From: Liolophura sinensis
Taxonomy: Eukaryota; Mollusca; Polyplacophora; Chitonida; Chitonidae
DNA: 64,000 nucleotides
Reading direction: 5' to 3'
Assembly (NCBI RefSeq): GCF_032854445.1
Contig: NC_088305.1
Location: 8,603,717-8,667,716 of the forward strand
In this document: one piece after another, positions 12,578 through 24,138 of the stretch
Layout: each line of letters begins with the position of its first letter
How positions within the stretch are numbered: the first letter of the stretch is position 1
Notes under the pieces: model-generated
What the model saw: only the letters and a program-made list of their open reading frames with translations
What the model was told of the DNA's origin: nothing
Databases searched by the model: none
Translations under genes and position numbers: made by a program

Positions 12578-13690
12578 AGCTGCATCTTCAAGATGTCTTT
12601 GCTTTGTGGCAGCGGATTGTAGCCTAGAGGTAAAGACGTACACGAGGTTCAAATCCAGCCTTGGTCTGCAGTTAAGCATAACTGAAGCAAATTTGAGACC
12701 CTTTTGTGAACCCCTAACTCTTCTTGTTGCATTTGAAAGTCCACAACCTGTGAGAGGAAAAATGACCCAAAGTCCATAGCCCATAAATAAAACATATTTA
12801 TTGACCACAGAACAAAACGCTTTTTTTGTTCGCTGCTCAAAGGAAAATGAGTACCCAATACATCCTTTGACCACTTGAGACATGTTTCAAGTCCATGGCT
12901 ACACTTAATGAAAGGTCACTCTCCACAATTCAGCTGAAACCCTCTAGTGGAATAATAATCATGGAGTAAAACAGACATTGCATAATGGCTTTTCATTAGT
13001 TTTTGTGATTTATACTTGGTGAAACTCTGATAATTCATGGTGGCCTTATACGAATACATTTTGGTCCAACAAACTGTTTTAACAAAACACACATTGATAA
13101 ACATCAAGTTACACTTTAAACATTCGCCTGAAGTAAAGACAATAGATAACTTATCATAAGTGTTTTGAAGGATTAAAATTATAGTGATCACAGCTTGTGA
13201 CTAAATCATTAATTGTGCTGAAATGTAGTCACAAATGGTCACCATGGAGGCTAAGAGCTCTCATTTTAGGCTGAACCTGTGCATGCAAATACTTGAAGTT
13301 TTGTTCACTCATTTGAGTGTTGATTGCCAGGTATGGTACAGCAAAGGTCATGAACAACAGATGAATAAATATCATCTTCAGCTACAACTCCATGTGTTCA
13401 GACTGGATGTTTGTTCAAATGATTTGTCGGATTTCTGCTATAGATTTCTGAATTCAAGAGTATGAACTGTAGTTATGCACCATCATTATACTTTGCTTCA
13501 CTGGTTAAATTTTTGTGATTTATTTACCATAAATCACATAAATTACCATTAAGTTCTTGGTTTGATTTATCCTAAACTGTCAGCCAGTTTAAATTGATGT
13601 TGTAGCTTTTTGTTCAATTTGTTTTTGTAGTCAATTTGTTTGATTTTTTTCTAATATTTTTTCTAGTATATAACAAAAATAGACAGCTCT
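12578..13690. other. No gene seen
   Basis: AAAACAGACATTGCATAATG at 12967 repeats the start of the 20-bp array (12387), suggesting a dispersed short repeat. Otherwise nothing recognised. Confidence 0.55.
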
Positions 13691-15420
13691 GTACATAAGT
13701 GAATGGTTGTCATAGCATTGGAGATTGGTTCAATCGATATATGGCTATGACTAGTGTTTCGGGTATGTTTGGCATGAAATGCTCGAGTCTTCCCTCATTA
13801 GGAGTCACAGACATAGCATATGCTTTCATCTGGATTATTGCATCTATTGTAGCCGATCAGGAAGAAGGGGAAATATTTCATTAGAACCTTTATTTCCTTC
13901 GATCAGACACAAGTATTTGTTAAGGATGTTTCTAATATTCCTTTCTCGATTGTGATACGTCGCTATAAATCGTATTTGTTTGTTGGACACGACTTTAGTA
14001 GTCTTGTTTTTCCTGAGGCGTCTCATAGGACAGTCCTCAAAGTTCACTTGTTGAAAATGGAATCAACCTCAGGTTTCGAGTATTCTCTGATGAGCAATTT
14101 AGATTTGAAGAGTGCCGATTTCTTAAAGAAGTCCGGCGCATTGTTGCAGTTACGACAGTACCTGGTGATTTGTCCGCTGATAAAAGATTTAAAGCAGGAC
14201 GGGTGGTGTGCCGACCCCGTGTGTAGATATTGGTACATTTCGGTGGCCTTTGAGTAGCATTTCAGGTCAAGGATCGAATCCCGCTTGAATCTCTCTCCCT
14301 TAAAGATAGTAGTTTCCAAATGTTCATTTCCGAATTTCAAATCTCATAAATAAATTTAAGGAGTGAGTGTTCTTGGTTCGTAAGCTCAAAGAGACGATTA
14401 GCCACAAATCTGTTGGACTTCAAGATAATAAGTCCATCATCTCTAAATCGTTTGTGAATGATTATGCTATTGCGATGGGGAAATTTGTTCAGGATCTCAT
14501 TGATGTGTCTGAAAATGGTAATGTCACAAAGTTCAGGGGAGGGAACTGCACTCTGGGGGGCACCCACTATCTGCTTGTAATGTTTGTCGTTAAAGTTAAA
14601 CTCATTAGAATTTAGAATAAGTTCAGCAAGTTTTCAAAAGTGACTGTTCAATCAGAGGGACGATTGATATCGTATTCGATGTCATGGTAAAGGGACATGT
14701 CGGCCTCAAGCGCACTCTATATTTCTGAAAAACTGAGATTGGTGTAAAGCGACGTTATATCATACGCAATTCGGAGCGCGTTATCTGGGACATGCAGTCC
14801 TTCAGTTAGATTGATAAGATGACTCATAACCGATAGGTATGTGTCCTGTTTCCAACGATAGATAGGAGAAAATAGTCAAGAAAACGCCCAAGTTTTTCTC
14901 TTGGTGTGCCACACTGGGAAACTAAGAATGCACCGGGCTAGTAGGGTACAGTTCATGAAGCACCTCTTTGATTTTGTGGATTTTGGGTAGGAAGTATAGT
15001 GTTGGCCTGCGACGGGAAATATCAGATAGATATTCATGACACATATCTTGTGTTGAATAGTTCACATGCAACCCAATTTAATTTGGTTCTTTTGATATTG
15101 AGGTCAATCGTTCCGATTTCCTGGTACTGAATACCATCACAGAGCGATCTATTTGCCTCCTTAATGTAAGTAGAGACATTGTGCCTTACACTGCTGTTGT
15201 TCTTATCAGCTTTTGTAATGATAATTACACGGTAGAGGGTGTGTAATTTATTAAGAGACTTCTTTTCTGCCTCCGAAATTTTGTTCATGCCAGTGAGATT
15301 ACGGCCTACATTGGATATGAGTAGTTTGGTTCCATAGAGATGATTCTCCACAGAGTCATTTAACAGAAACTGGACAATTTGATATTTGCGTCCAAATGAA
15401 GTGTCCCTTTGTTCATATCT
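13690..15420 (-). pseudogene. Penelope-like reverse transcriptase remnant
   Basis: Minus-strand segments resemble Penelope-like element RTs in N- to C-terminal order: 15400-15034 (ITKADKNNSSV and STYIKEANRSLCDGIQYQEI, the pre-RT conserved block), 14620-14337 (NEFNFNDKHYKQIVGAPQSA, then VPSPELCDI and the catalytic FRDDG), 14340-14044 (TTIFKGERFKRDSILDLK, YQYLHTGSAHHPSCFKSF) and 14047-13844 (C-terminal to the palm). The frame is broken between pieces and about 400 bp is unreadable, so it is dead. No GIY-YIG endonuclease was identified downstream. The RT core is certain enough; assignment to Penelope-like rather than another RT class is from recall. Confidence 0.6.
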
Positions 15421-15469
15421 CTCAGCAGTATAGAAGGGGCTGAACGTTGGGGAGAAACAGGAGCGAGGC

Positions 15470-15800
15470 GGATGCGTGCTGAATTTCGTTGACGTCCGCG
15501 CTGCGCAACCCATGAGCGAGGAGCACGACAGACCTATGTGCGAATGGACCCGTGGGTGACAACGCGGTCTTGGCGCCTGAATTTCGTTGACGTCCGCGCC
15601 GTGCAACCCATGAGCGGGGCGTGTGACCGACCAATGAGCGACAGGGAGCGAAAACGTCGGCTTGCAAAGTTGGGTTGAGCAGCACCTTCAGCTCCATTAC
15701 GCGCCAAAAATGACCAATGGGTGTGCTCCATGCGCACCAAAACTGACCAGTGGGTGAGCTCCATTCGCGCCAAAACTTACCAATGGGTGACCGCGTAGTT
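15470..15800. repeat. Short GC-rich direct repeats next to the RT remnant
   Basis: GAATTTCGTTGACGTCCGCG followed by CAACCCATGAGCG occurs at about 15480 and 15580, and about 38-bp units of the type CAATGGGTG..GCGCCAAAAC recur between 15670 and 15790. They open short frames that I do not consider genes. Confidence 0.75.
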
Positions 15801-16099
15801 CTGTCCTCTACCTCGATGGTAGTGGGGTGAGATTACTTGCCGAACGTGCGACAGGCGGTTTGCCCGGCAGGACAACTGGCTGAGGCATGCGAGAACGTAC
15901 CGCGCGGAGGTAGAGTGGTTCACATGCCCTACCTGCGCCCGGACGTTTCCCCGACGAACATATTTGGTCCGGCACCAGCATGTGCATGGGAAGAAGAAAA
16001 AGCGTGTGGGAAGCTGTTTAACCGGTTATGGGATTGGCGAGTGCATCGACGTGCTGAACACGGCAGGGTAAGTCACACACATAGACACGCACTTGTATC

Positions 16100-16200
16100 G
16101 TATAGCTATAATATCGTATAGTATAGTATGGTATAGTATAACTATAGTAGAGTATAACTCTAATATTGTATAGCTATAATATAGTAAAACTACAGTAATA
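16100..16200. repeat. TATAG-rich simple array, left
   Basis: Imperfect repeats of TATAG/TATAACTATAG. GAACACGGCAGGGTAAGTCA occurs on both sides of it (16057 and 16273), a 216-bp spaced direct repeat. Confidence 0.85.
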
Positions 16201-16717
16201 GTACGGTCGCACAGCACGGTGACTGGGCGTGTGATGACGCCACACCCCGCGTACAGTGTCAGCAAGCATGGTGAACACGGCAGGGTAAGTCACACACTGT
16301 GTTAAAAGCCGAACGGTTTTGGCACCTTGTCACACACCGCAGCCCTTTGTGCAAGTCACACATGGCATTAAACAATCGTCTTATTTATGTTCTTCTCTAG
16401 ACCTGAAGGTCGTCGACTAAAACTGATATATTTATTAAACGATGCAGTATAAACACCTGCCGTAATTCGTACTATGACTGGTCCAGTTTTCGATACTTGA
16501 GTCGGCTTTGCTGAAGTCAGAGCTGGAGGCGGTGCTGACTGAGTTGCTGTGCAAGGCTTACGACGTGGGTCTCCACCCCCACATCCTACAACTTTGTGTT
16601 GGTTATTTCTCACCTGCACCGCATATGGAATTTATTTACTTATTTTTGTATATATTTATTTTTTTAGTTATGCATCATTTACGGTGAGTGAATTTTGATT
16701 GATGGCTACAGGGCTCT

Positions 16718-16823
16718 GTCGGTGACGGCACTAGAATGACATTGTCTTTTTTGTTTCTTTTCTAACCTGAATAAGGTGCGCACCACGCCCAGTTGGAAAG
16801 AATAGGCGGATGCCGTCACCGAC
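16718..16823. repeat. 13-bp perfect inverted repeat, 80-bp loop
   Basis: GTCGGTGACGGCA (16718-16730) and its exact complement TGCCGTCACCGAC (16811-16823). It lies inside the Polinton-like remnant; could be a small hairpin or insertion ends. Confidence 0.7.
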
Positions 16824-17159
16824 CTTCAAGGCTACAAGGTTGTACTCCGTAGTATGTTTGCGGATGGTATTGTCAATCAGGGACGTCTGCAGGTCGTGCC
16901 AACTTACACTGAAGATGCCTGCCGATATGTCAAGGATCGCCGGCCCATTCAGCAGTATTGCTTAGAGATTGTTCACCAAACGTCAATGTACGAGTTACCA
17001 ACCATGTTGAGTCACTACTCTATAGATGCTCCGTGTTAAATGCATGTACAGTGGTGTAAAAAAGAAAAAGAAAATACAAACAGTTGATTTTTATGTTCAC
17101 GATACACTGGCGTGTTTTCTTATATATCTATCTGGAATAGGTTCACTCACTATAAACGG

Positions 17160-17811
17160 AGTGTAGGCAAGGCAAAGAGTTTCTGAACAGAGCGTTCCAG
17201 ACATTTTCAAAGGACAACATTGTGTTTTTCTTTCACACGTTTAACGAAACCAAAGCGCCCGTGGAAGAACGGTATAACCATACTTGAAAGGACGCATGTA
17301 TTCACCGCTCACAACACTCGGCGGTACCTGGACGCCTTACCGACACTGGTTCGCGGTTACAATCGAGCATAATCACCGGAGTATACGGCGGGCCCCCATC
17401 GAAGTCACCACCCAGAACCAGAAAGAAGTGCGTCAAGCCTTGTACGGTCCACCCACGTCCAAACGATCGGTGTACCGTTATCGCCCCGGCGATCTCGTAA
17501 CTATAAGTAAAGTGAAAGGGAAATTGGAAAAATCGTACCTCCCTAACTGGAGCACGGAAATGTTCCGCATCGTCCGCACCCACCCTCACCAGCCTGTTGT
17601 GTACACGCTGGAGGATTTGAACGGGGAACGGTTGTTCGGGACGTTTAACGAGACCGAACTGCAACCGGTGACGGCCGCGGCAGACAAGTTTTATCAGGTG
17701 AAGAAGATCTTAAAAACGGAACGTTGCCGAGGAAAACTGTACTATTGGTTGAAGTGGGTCGTTCATCCACCCAGCTTTAATTCTTGGGCCACGGACATTA
17801 AACGTATTTAA
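17160..17811 (+). pseudogene. Maverick/Polinton-type integrase, C-terminal part with chromodomain, frameshifted
   Basis: The open part is 17284-17811. It reads RSIRRAPIEVTTQNQ (end of the integrase core), RYRPGDLVTISKVKGKLEKS and LPNWSTEMFRI (the integrase SH3-like C-terminal region), then a chromodomain-like tail YQVKKILKTERCRGKLYYWL with FNSW. Upstream in another frame (17160-17280) come GKEFLNRAFQTFSK and VEERYNHT, the latter resembling the catalytic-glutamate ERxN motif of DDE integrases. At least two frameshifts separate these parts and the N-terminal catalytic region is not seen. Base composition is clearly GC-richer than in neighbouring DNA. The architecture fits Maverick/Polinton integrases; a chromovirus-like Ty3 origin is the alternative. 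Confidence 0.62.
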
Positions 17812-17862
17812 CCCCAAGGATGACGGGGGCGACTGTCACTCCCCATCGACCTACCTCAAGGG

Positions 17863-18234
17863 ATGCATCAATGGTCACAAGGCTTGCGCGAGAATAAAGG
17901 CACCGTGGCAGCCGTGCTCGGAGTTCTCTTGTACATCGGAGTTTTAGCGTGTGGATTTGCCGCGGAACTCAGCATGCAGCTCCTCCAAGACCAGTCGACC
18001 ACTCAATATCTACAAGGGCAATTGAACAAGACGTTTCTCCGTTGGTCCGGGAAGCTTTTGTCCCGCCGCTGCCGTCGCCGCCGCCGCCGTCACCACCCGG
18101 TTGACAGCACTGTCCCGGGCGAGGACCTGACCTCCAATTTGCTACCCCCGCTGTGCACTGCGATGGACGAGTTCAGCCGAGTAAAAGTTGTCCATTTGGA
18201 GGAGCTGGTACACTTGAATGTTCACGTTGAATAG
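17863..18234 (+). CDS. Unrecognised ORF with one membrane segment, in the Polinton-like remnant
   Basis: 123 codons immediately downstream of the integrase remnant on the same strand. It has one hydrophobic stretch (about residues 15-37, AAVLGVLLYIGVLACGFAAE) followed by an Arg-rich stretch (RRCRRRRRRHH) near residue 70. A small membrane protein would fit a virus-like mobile element, but I recognise no family and it may be a decayed fragment. GC-rich like the integrase. Confidence 0.35.
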   Translation: MHQWSQGLRENKGTVAAVLGVLLYIGVLACGFAAELSMQLLQDQSTTQYLQGQLNKTFLRWSGKLLSRRCRRRRRRHHPVDSTVPGEDLTSNLLPPLCTAMDEFSRVKVVHLEELVHLNVHVE

Positions 18235-18324
18235 GCTCTCCACCGTGTCCAGTGCACTGAGAGGTACACTGCGGAAATGCCTGGGCTCCACCTCTGCCGC
18301 CTCCAGACAAATTCAGTGGTGATG

Positions 18325-18870
18325 TCAAGCCTGATCTATGATCCATTTCGTGTTGGGACGTTGTTGCTGCGCCCAGGTGAGTGGATCTTTGCTGGGGAGA
18401 TGGGCGAGGAATTCACGCAGGTCAGCCCGACTGGCCACGTGGTACGGAGCGTCGAGTAGCCGGGAATTATTGGTACTGGGGCAAAAGTAACGCACCTGTC
18501 CCGTCTCCTTGTGGAGAAGGATGTACCCAAAGCTGTAGTTGACGATGAACGCAATGGGCTGGTCATCATAAATACCGTTCAGATAATCCGGGATGGCTCC
18601 GAGGTCGCTGAGCCTGTAGTTGTAGAGGTTCTGCACCGGCCTGCCGCGATGAAAATGCTGGCGGATGGAACGCCAATGCTGCCGACACAGTTGCCGTAGA
18701 TCACTCTCACTCTCATTGCTAGGCAGGAGATAGTCAAGAGGTTGATTTAGGTCGGGTTGGAAGTGGCTCGCTGGGATCTTCCACTTTTTCTTGTCCGACT
18801 CATCAGTCTCTAGACTTGCTGCACTCGATGAGCTGGCTTCGTTTGTGGGGAAAGCGCGTCTCTGTAACAC
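18325..18870 (-). pseudogene. Mobile-element protein of unknown function, opposite strand to the integrase remnant
   Basis: About 180 codons are open on the minus strand, upstream end near 18870 and stop near 18325. Motifs such as RGRPVQNLYNYRL, NYSFGYILLHKETGQVRYF and WAQQQRPNTKWIIDQ look like a protein I associate with Maverick-like elements in invertebrates, but I cannot name it. The open frame runs on through the TATAG array above 18885, which is not coding. It converges tail to tail with the small membrane ORF. Confidence 0.4.
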
Positions 18871-18884
18871 AGAAGCGTGTAGAG

Positions 18885-19130
18885 TATAACTATAATATAG
18901 TAGAGTATCGTATAGTATAACTATAGCATAGTATATTATAGTATAGTATAGTATAGTATAACTACAGTATAGTATAGAACAGTACAGTATAGTATAGTAT
19001 AATATAGTATAGTATAGCATAGTACAGTATAAAAATAGTATAATATAACTATAGTATAGTATATTTATAGTTGAGTGTAACTATAGTATCGTATCGCATA
19101 GTATAGTATAGTATAACTATAGTAGAATAT
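18885..19130. repeat. TATAG-rich simple array, right
   Basis: About 245 bp of TATAGTATAGTATAACTATA-type repeat, the same motif as at 16.1 kb. The two arrays bracket the Polinton-like remnant. Open frames crossing it are artefacts of the five-base repeat. Confidence 0.88.
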
Positions 19131-20204
19131 AATCACATTCGACACAGCGCCATCTGTGATGTTCAACAATTATTTTTTTTATTCAGTTTTACATAAAAGG
19201 CACCAGCTCTAGAGAATATGGCCACAGAAACGTTTAAGTGTCGAACATGACGCTTATATTTAGGTAACATATAGTTAAAAAAAATAAGCTTATGACTTGG
19301 AAGCATACGTTTATGTAACACTCGCTGTTCCACTTCGAAAGCAGTTCACCAGTAAATCTAAAGTATCGAAAATTGGATCATGCCAGTTTTAGTCGACCGC
19401 TTTCTTTATGTCTAACGTTATGTTGTACAGCGTTATGAGTTCTGCAAAAACACCTGGACTATCTGGAAAGCTGAAAATTTACACAAATCCAACGAATACA
19501 CCATCGCTGACATCGATTTGACAACAGGCATTTCCATATCTAATATTTTGCGGGACGAATTTCTTCACCCACCCTGTTTGCTCCTCCCCAATGCGACACG
19601 TTCTACCCCGTGTATACTACTTCTCTCTTAGCATTATGTAAGTGAAACTTTGTTATCATGTGTTTTTAAAAGTCTTAAAATCCGACATAAGATTTGGAGG
19701 ACCAATATATGGGGATGGGACAAAGTTGAGTTCTTTAGATGGGAAAAGAATATCATCCTTCTTAAAAGATATACGAGAGAGGTTTCTGATAAACTGCTTA
19801 GCTGTATCCAGCGCTTTCGCTTCTATTTTTCAGGTTCTCTGTAGTGATACGTTCCACACATTTTACCTTACGACGTTTAGCCTTCGCCTTATAAGAGAAT
19901 CACTTCGTGCTGAGCACGCGCGCTTCTGTCACGTGGGTTAACCCGAACTTGTGCGCTTCGAATGGGGGGTATGCTTATCATGAGATAGGCAATAGACAGT
20001 ACTAAGCTTAGCAAGCGTCATGGGGCGTCTTGAGTATATCAAACCGGATTTACATTCGAACAGCTTTCTGCATACCCAAACGAACCTGATGCCAAACTGT
20101 CAGATTTTTTGTCTGGTTCAGACTTAAGCAAAAGAGTTACAAGTTAACGAAATTAACGAAACTAATACTGTTGCTGCATCTCTAGCTACACAGAGCATTA
20201 AGGG
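19131..20204. other. No gene seen; possibly 5' part of the DIRS element
   Basis: Frames at 19642-19941 are short and unrecognised. Its position upstream of the DIRS remnant makes an eroded DIRS gag-like region possible. Confidence 0.35.
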
Positions 20205-20379
20205 CTCCTCTCTCCGGCCGTACGTGGGAAGGTCTGTCACAACCTGCGGATGGTCGTGGGTTTCCCCCGGGCTCTGCCCGGTTTCCACCCACCAAAATGC
20301 TGGCCGCCGTTGTATAAGTGTAATATTCTTGAGTACAGCGTAAAAACACCAATCAAATAAATAAATAAATAAATAAATT
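20205..20379 (+). mobile_element. SINE family 1, 5'-truncated
   Basis: From CTCCTCTCTCCGGCCGTACG to (AAAT)n, directly upstream of the DIRS remnant. Confidence 0.92.
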
Positions 20380-20488
20380 AAGAGGTCCTCTGAATGCTAA
20401 CAAGGGCGAGGATTTTTTAAATCGTTAGTCCCAGAACTAGGACTACAGGGGTCCAGGCGACAAATCTCTGCAGGAAAATGAAAGACCT

Positions 20489-22370
20489 GTGACACTTAAA
20501 CTGTCAGAAAGGACGGAAGTTTTTCCAGAGATATCCGAAATAAATAAACACAAGGTATGTCTGTCTGACCATGCTTGGCAGCATTATATAACTAATACCA
20601 GTACGTCTCTGCAAGTGAAAATGAGTAAATTTAAAGCTGGAAAACTAAGAGATTGTGTCGAATTTTGGAAAAGCTTAACCTCTGATAAACACATTTTGTA
20701 GTGTGTGAGTATGAGATGGAGTTTAATATTATTCTTTCATAGAATCCAACTCCTTATAAGTTTTCTAAAGAGAAATACAAACATATTGACGATGAAATTC
20801 AAAACTTTATTAAAAAGGGAGTCGTTGAAGAAACTTATACTGAAGATGGTGAATGTGTATCAAATATATTCACTCGTCCAAAACCGCACAATGCTCTTAG
20901 AATCATTCCAGGTTTGAAGTCATTAAATGATTATATCCCATAACGTCATTTCAAGATGGACACACCTCGGACAGCGTTAAATTTAATGTGCTCAAATTGT
21001 TTTATGTCCATAAACTGGAGATCTCTACTATACTGTACCTATTAGAACTGCAGACAGGAAATATCTTAAATATATTTGGGATAAAAAATTATTCCAGTGT
21101 ACTTGGCATAACTTCTGCCCCAAGGGTTTTCCCCAGACTCACCAAAGTTATTTTCCCCCAATTGGGAAAACGAGGTCGCCTGGTCACTAATTTTATAGAC
21201 GACTGTTTCATATCTGGTGAAACCAAACAAGTTTGTGGAGACAATGTTTTCGATACAACAGAGCTACGTGCCATGTCAGCCTTCACCGTACATCCTGAGA
21301 AATCGATTTTAAACCCTACACTCTCGCTAGTGTAAATCGACTTTATGTTGAACTCCACTGATATGACAGTGAAACTTACTACACAAAAGGCATATGATTT
21401 ACAAGTATTTTGCCAAGATGTTTGACTACGGATAAAGTGACTATCAGGAAGTTCACTGATCTAATTGGCAAAATTAAAGCTGCCTTACAGGTGTACAGTA
21501 TGGCAGGCCGTATTAAATCTTCATATTTTCGATGCAACATGTAAAAAAACTTTTTTCTTTCCAGATGTTGATCTTTTTGCATCTCTCATTAAAACCTGAC
21601 CCAAGAGCAAGATTTGTGAACGCATTGACTACATGCTGAGAAGGGAGATTGTTCTATGACTTTCCACCATTTAATTCACTGAGTAGAGTGCTATGGAAAG
21701 TAGAACCTGAAAGCGACTGTGGTATTTTTATAGTACCATTGTGGTTAACACAATATTGCTATTCGAAATTGATTAATCCATGGTACTTTGATTTTGCCCA
21801 GAGCAGATTTGCTGAGCCATCCTTTCAAATCCCCAGATCAACACCTTCCCAAGATGAGGTTTCTCGCAGTACTCATATGTGGAGACAATTCACGGAGCAC
21901 GGGATTCCTGAACCAGCTCTCTCTTTTTTGACTTTCATTAATAACAAGGCGGTTGACACATTGCCACTTGTCATCAGATTTCTTAAAGGTGTGTTTAATT
22001 TAAGACCTACCTTACCTAGCAATGCTGTAACTTGGGGTATGAACATTGTGCTTCAATACATTAAATCCTTTCGTTAAGGGAAGATTTCGTTAAAAAGGTT
22101 GATTTTAAAACTTTATTTCTATTTTATCTGGCCAGAAGGCTCAGTCCTTAAATTTACTGGACTGTGAAAACATTTCATGTTCTGATTCTTCTGTAAGACT
22201 CAGGTTCGGTTATTTATTTAAACAGTCGCTGCCCTGGGTATCATTAAAGGGAGAAAAAGCATTTGCGCCAAACAGACAATTGTGTGTTGTGACTGTTTTA
22301 CGGGAGTATGTTCGCCAAACAAAACCCCTGAGAGGCACTGAGACAACTGTGTTTATAAGTTACCTAAGTT
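20489..22370 (+). pseudogene. DIRS-type retrotransposon remnant (RT and tyrosine recombinase)
   Basis: Plus-strand pieces in three frames follow DIRS order. First comes FKAGKLRDCVEFWKSLTSDK at 20628-20690, then the RT fingers near 20800-20960 (KGVVEETYTEDGECVSNIFT, RPKPHNALRIIP). The RT catalytic region follows at about 21100-21335 (NFIDDC with its YxDD-type motif, then TVHPEKSIL). A spacer with YDFPPFNSLSRVL is at 21650. The tyrosine-recombinase domain spans about 21850-22360 (SFLTFINNKAVDTLP, TKPLRGTETTVFISY). Many stops and frameshifts make it non-functional. The catalytic Tyr and an RNase H domain were not located. Confidence 0.68.
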
Positions 22371-22621
22371 GAAGTTTGATTGTAATTCCCCTTTTCTATA
22401 TTGCCATTTTACAATCTGTGTATGAACACAAATCTTCTATTTGAAAAATGACTTCTCGAATTGTGTGCGCATTTTACGCAATCTCTAAGGTTTCGTCAGC
22501 TGTAAGGCAGAATTAAAATCAAACTTCATCGAAGGTAAATCCCGTTTAATTTATTAATAAAACACGGACTATGAGGTGAAAAATCTCAGCAGGCCAAGGA
22601 ATTCTCATTATAGTAATTTAT

Positions 22622-22802
22622 CTGATTATCTCAAGAATATTTCACTTATATGACGGCGGCAAGCATTATGGTAGGAGGATACCTGGCAGAACACGGGAGA
22701 AACCCACGATCATCCGCAGGCTGCAAACCAACCTTCCCAGCCTGAGGGGAAGCTAGCATGAGCTAACCTCGAACTCACAGCAACCACATTCGTGAGAGGC
22801 AC
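22622..22802 (-). mobile_element. SINE family 1 copy
   Basis: Reverse: CTCAAGAATATTTCACTTAT, GACGGCGGCAAGCATTATGG, CATCCGCAGGCTGC, CTCGAACTCACAGCAACCAC. Confidence 0.88.
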
Positions 22803-23913
22803 TTGGGTTATTTAATGTAACAAACCTGTCCATTAAATGAGAAGTAAATACAAAAATGATGTGAAAATCAGATGATAGGGCGTGAAATCTTATTTGCAAA
22901 TTTGATCTTTAACATTTTTTTCGGTTTTTTGCTCACAGAAGAAAAGGGTATTTTAAAATATTTTTGTTTGATGGGTATTTGAGACCACAGTTTGGTATAA
23001 ATCGTCACTGCATAATAATGTTCTAAATAAGAATGTGACGTATGTCTTAGAAATTTATTTGAATGTAAATTTCGTTTTTCTATCCGAACACATGGATTCA
23101 ATCTGAATTATGATAACCTGTGCTAGATTTACACTTATAGTGTTATTTCTCAAAGGCAATATATACAGAGAGAAGAAGTGCCTTTCTCTTTAAAGAAAAA
23201 TCGAAAGAAGTATTGAAGGCCACATTTGCAACAATCTTTGCTCACTCTTTTCATTTGAACTTTATGAAACTTTTATGCTTTCTCCACAGTTATGTTTAAG
23301 ATTTAGTGAACATCTTCTGATATGTTTTCTTATTCAAGCGAATAACTTGCTAAACATTCAGACAGAAATTTTTTTGTAGCACATTTGGTGGTGGTAGCAG
23401 TGGTGTAAAACGAACGTAGAGAGCGTCTCGTGTGGTGTAAGGAATATTATCCCATTAACAAAAAGCGTGACACGATCATATTCTAGTAAACGTCTTTTCT
23501 TAGACGAATATTAAAATAAAATCATATTCCAGTCATCACGTTATTAAAATAAAAATTACTATCACCGCACTTCGGAAAACGTCTTTTTGAGGTCAAAATG
23601 GCAAAGAACGTGCCGGCCTATTAATAAAGACCGCAATAAGAAGAAAAAAAAAACATCCTACTACCATAACGTACTTGTCTTGTGTAACAAATGAAGAGAA
23701 ACAAATCCCGAGCTACCTTCTGTCCATTTTGGCCAGTGAGCAGAATAACAATATTAGGTTTAACCATGCCTGCGATTCACGTGTTAATGATACCTACAAA
23801 AATATCTAACATATAAACTTATGATGAGAAACCACACCTAGTAACTTTTGGAATAAGTTTTTTGGAGGGTCATGTTATTTCATCGAGATAATAAAAATAC
23901 TTCAAACAGATAC
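22803..23913. other. No gene seen
   Basis: AT-rich intergenic sequence between a SINE and the 3' end of copy A. Confidence 0.6.
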
Positions 23914-23926
23914 TAGTACTTCAGGC

Positions 23927-24110
23927 CAAGTCCAGCTCATGCTGGCTTCCTCTCCGGTCGTATGTAGGAGGGTCTGGCAGCAACCTGCGGATGGTCGTGG
24001 GTTTCTCCCGGGCTGTACCCGGTTTCCTCCCACCATAATTCTGGCCGCCGTCGTATAAGTGAAATATTCTTGAGTACGGCGTAAAACACCAATCAAATAA
24101 ATAAATAAAT
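23927..24110 (+). mobile_element. SINE family 1, 5'-truncated, just past the stop codon of copy A
   Basis: The 13-bp duplication TAGTACTTCAGGC occurs at 23914-23926 and 24110-24122. The insertion lies 17-29 bp beyond the stop of copy A, in the region aligned with the 3' UTR of B. Confidence 0.95.
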
Positions 24111-24138
24111 AGTACTTCAGGCGTCTGTCATTACACTG

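Noticed and set aside
15034..15606. 190-codon minus frame as an intact gene
   Set aside because: Its 5' half is local GC-rich direct repeat; only the 3' half matches an RT element, and the following parts are frameshifted.
18325..19020. 231-codon frame as a full gene starting at 19020
   Set aside because: The first 50 codons translate the TATAG array, so the true coding part begins no higher than about 18870.
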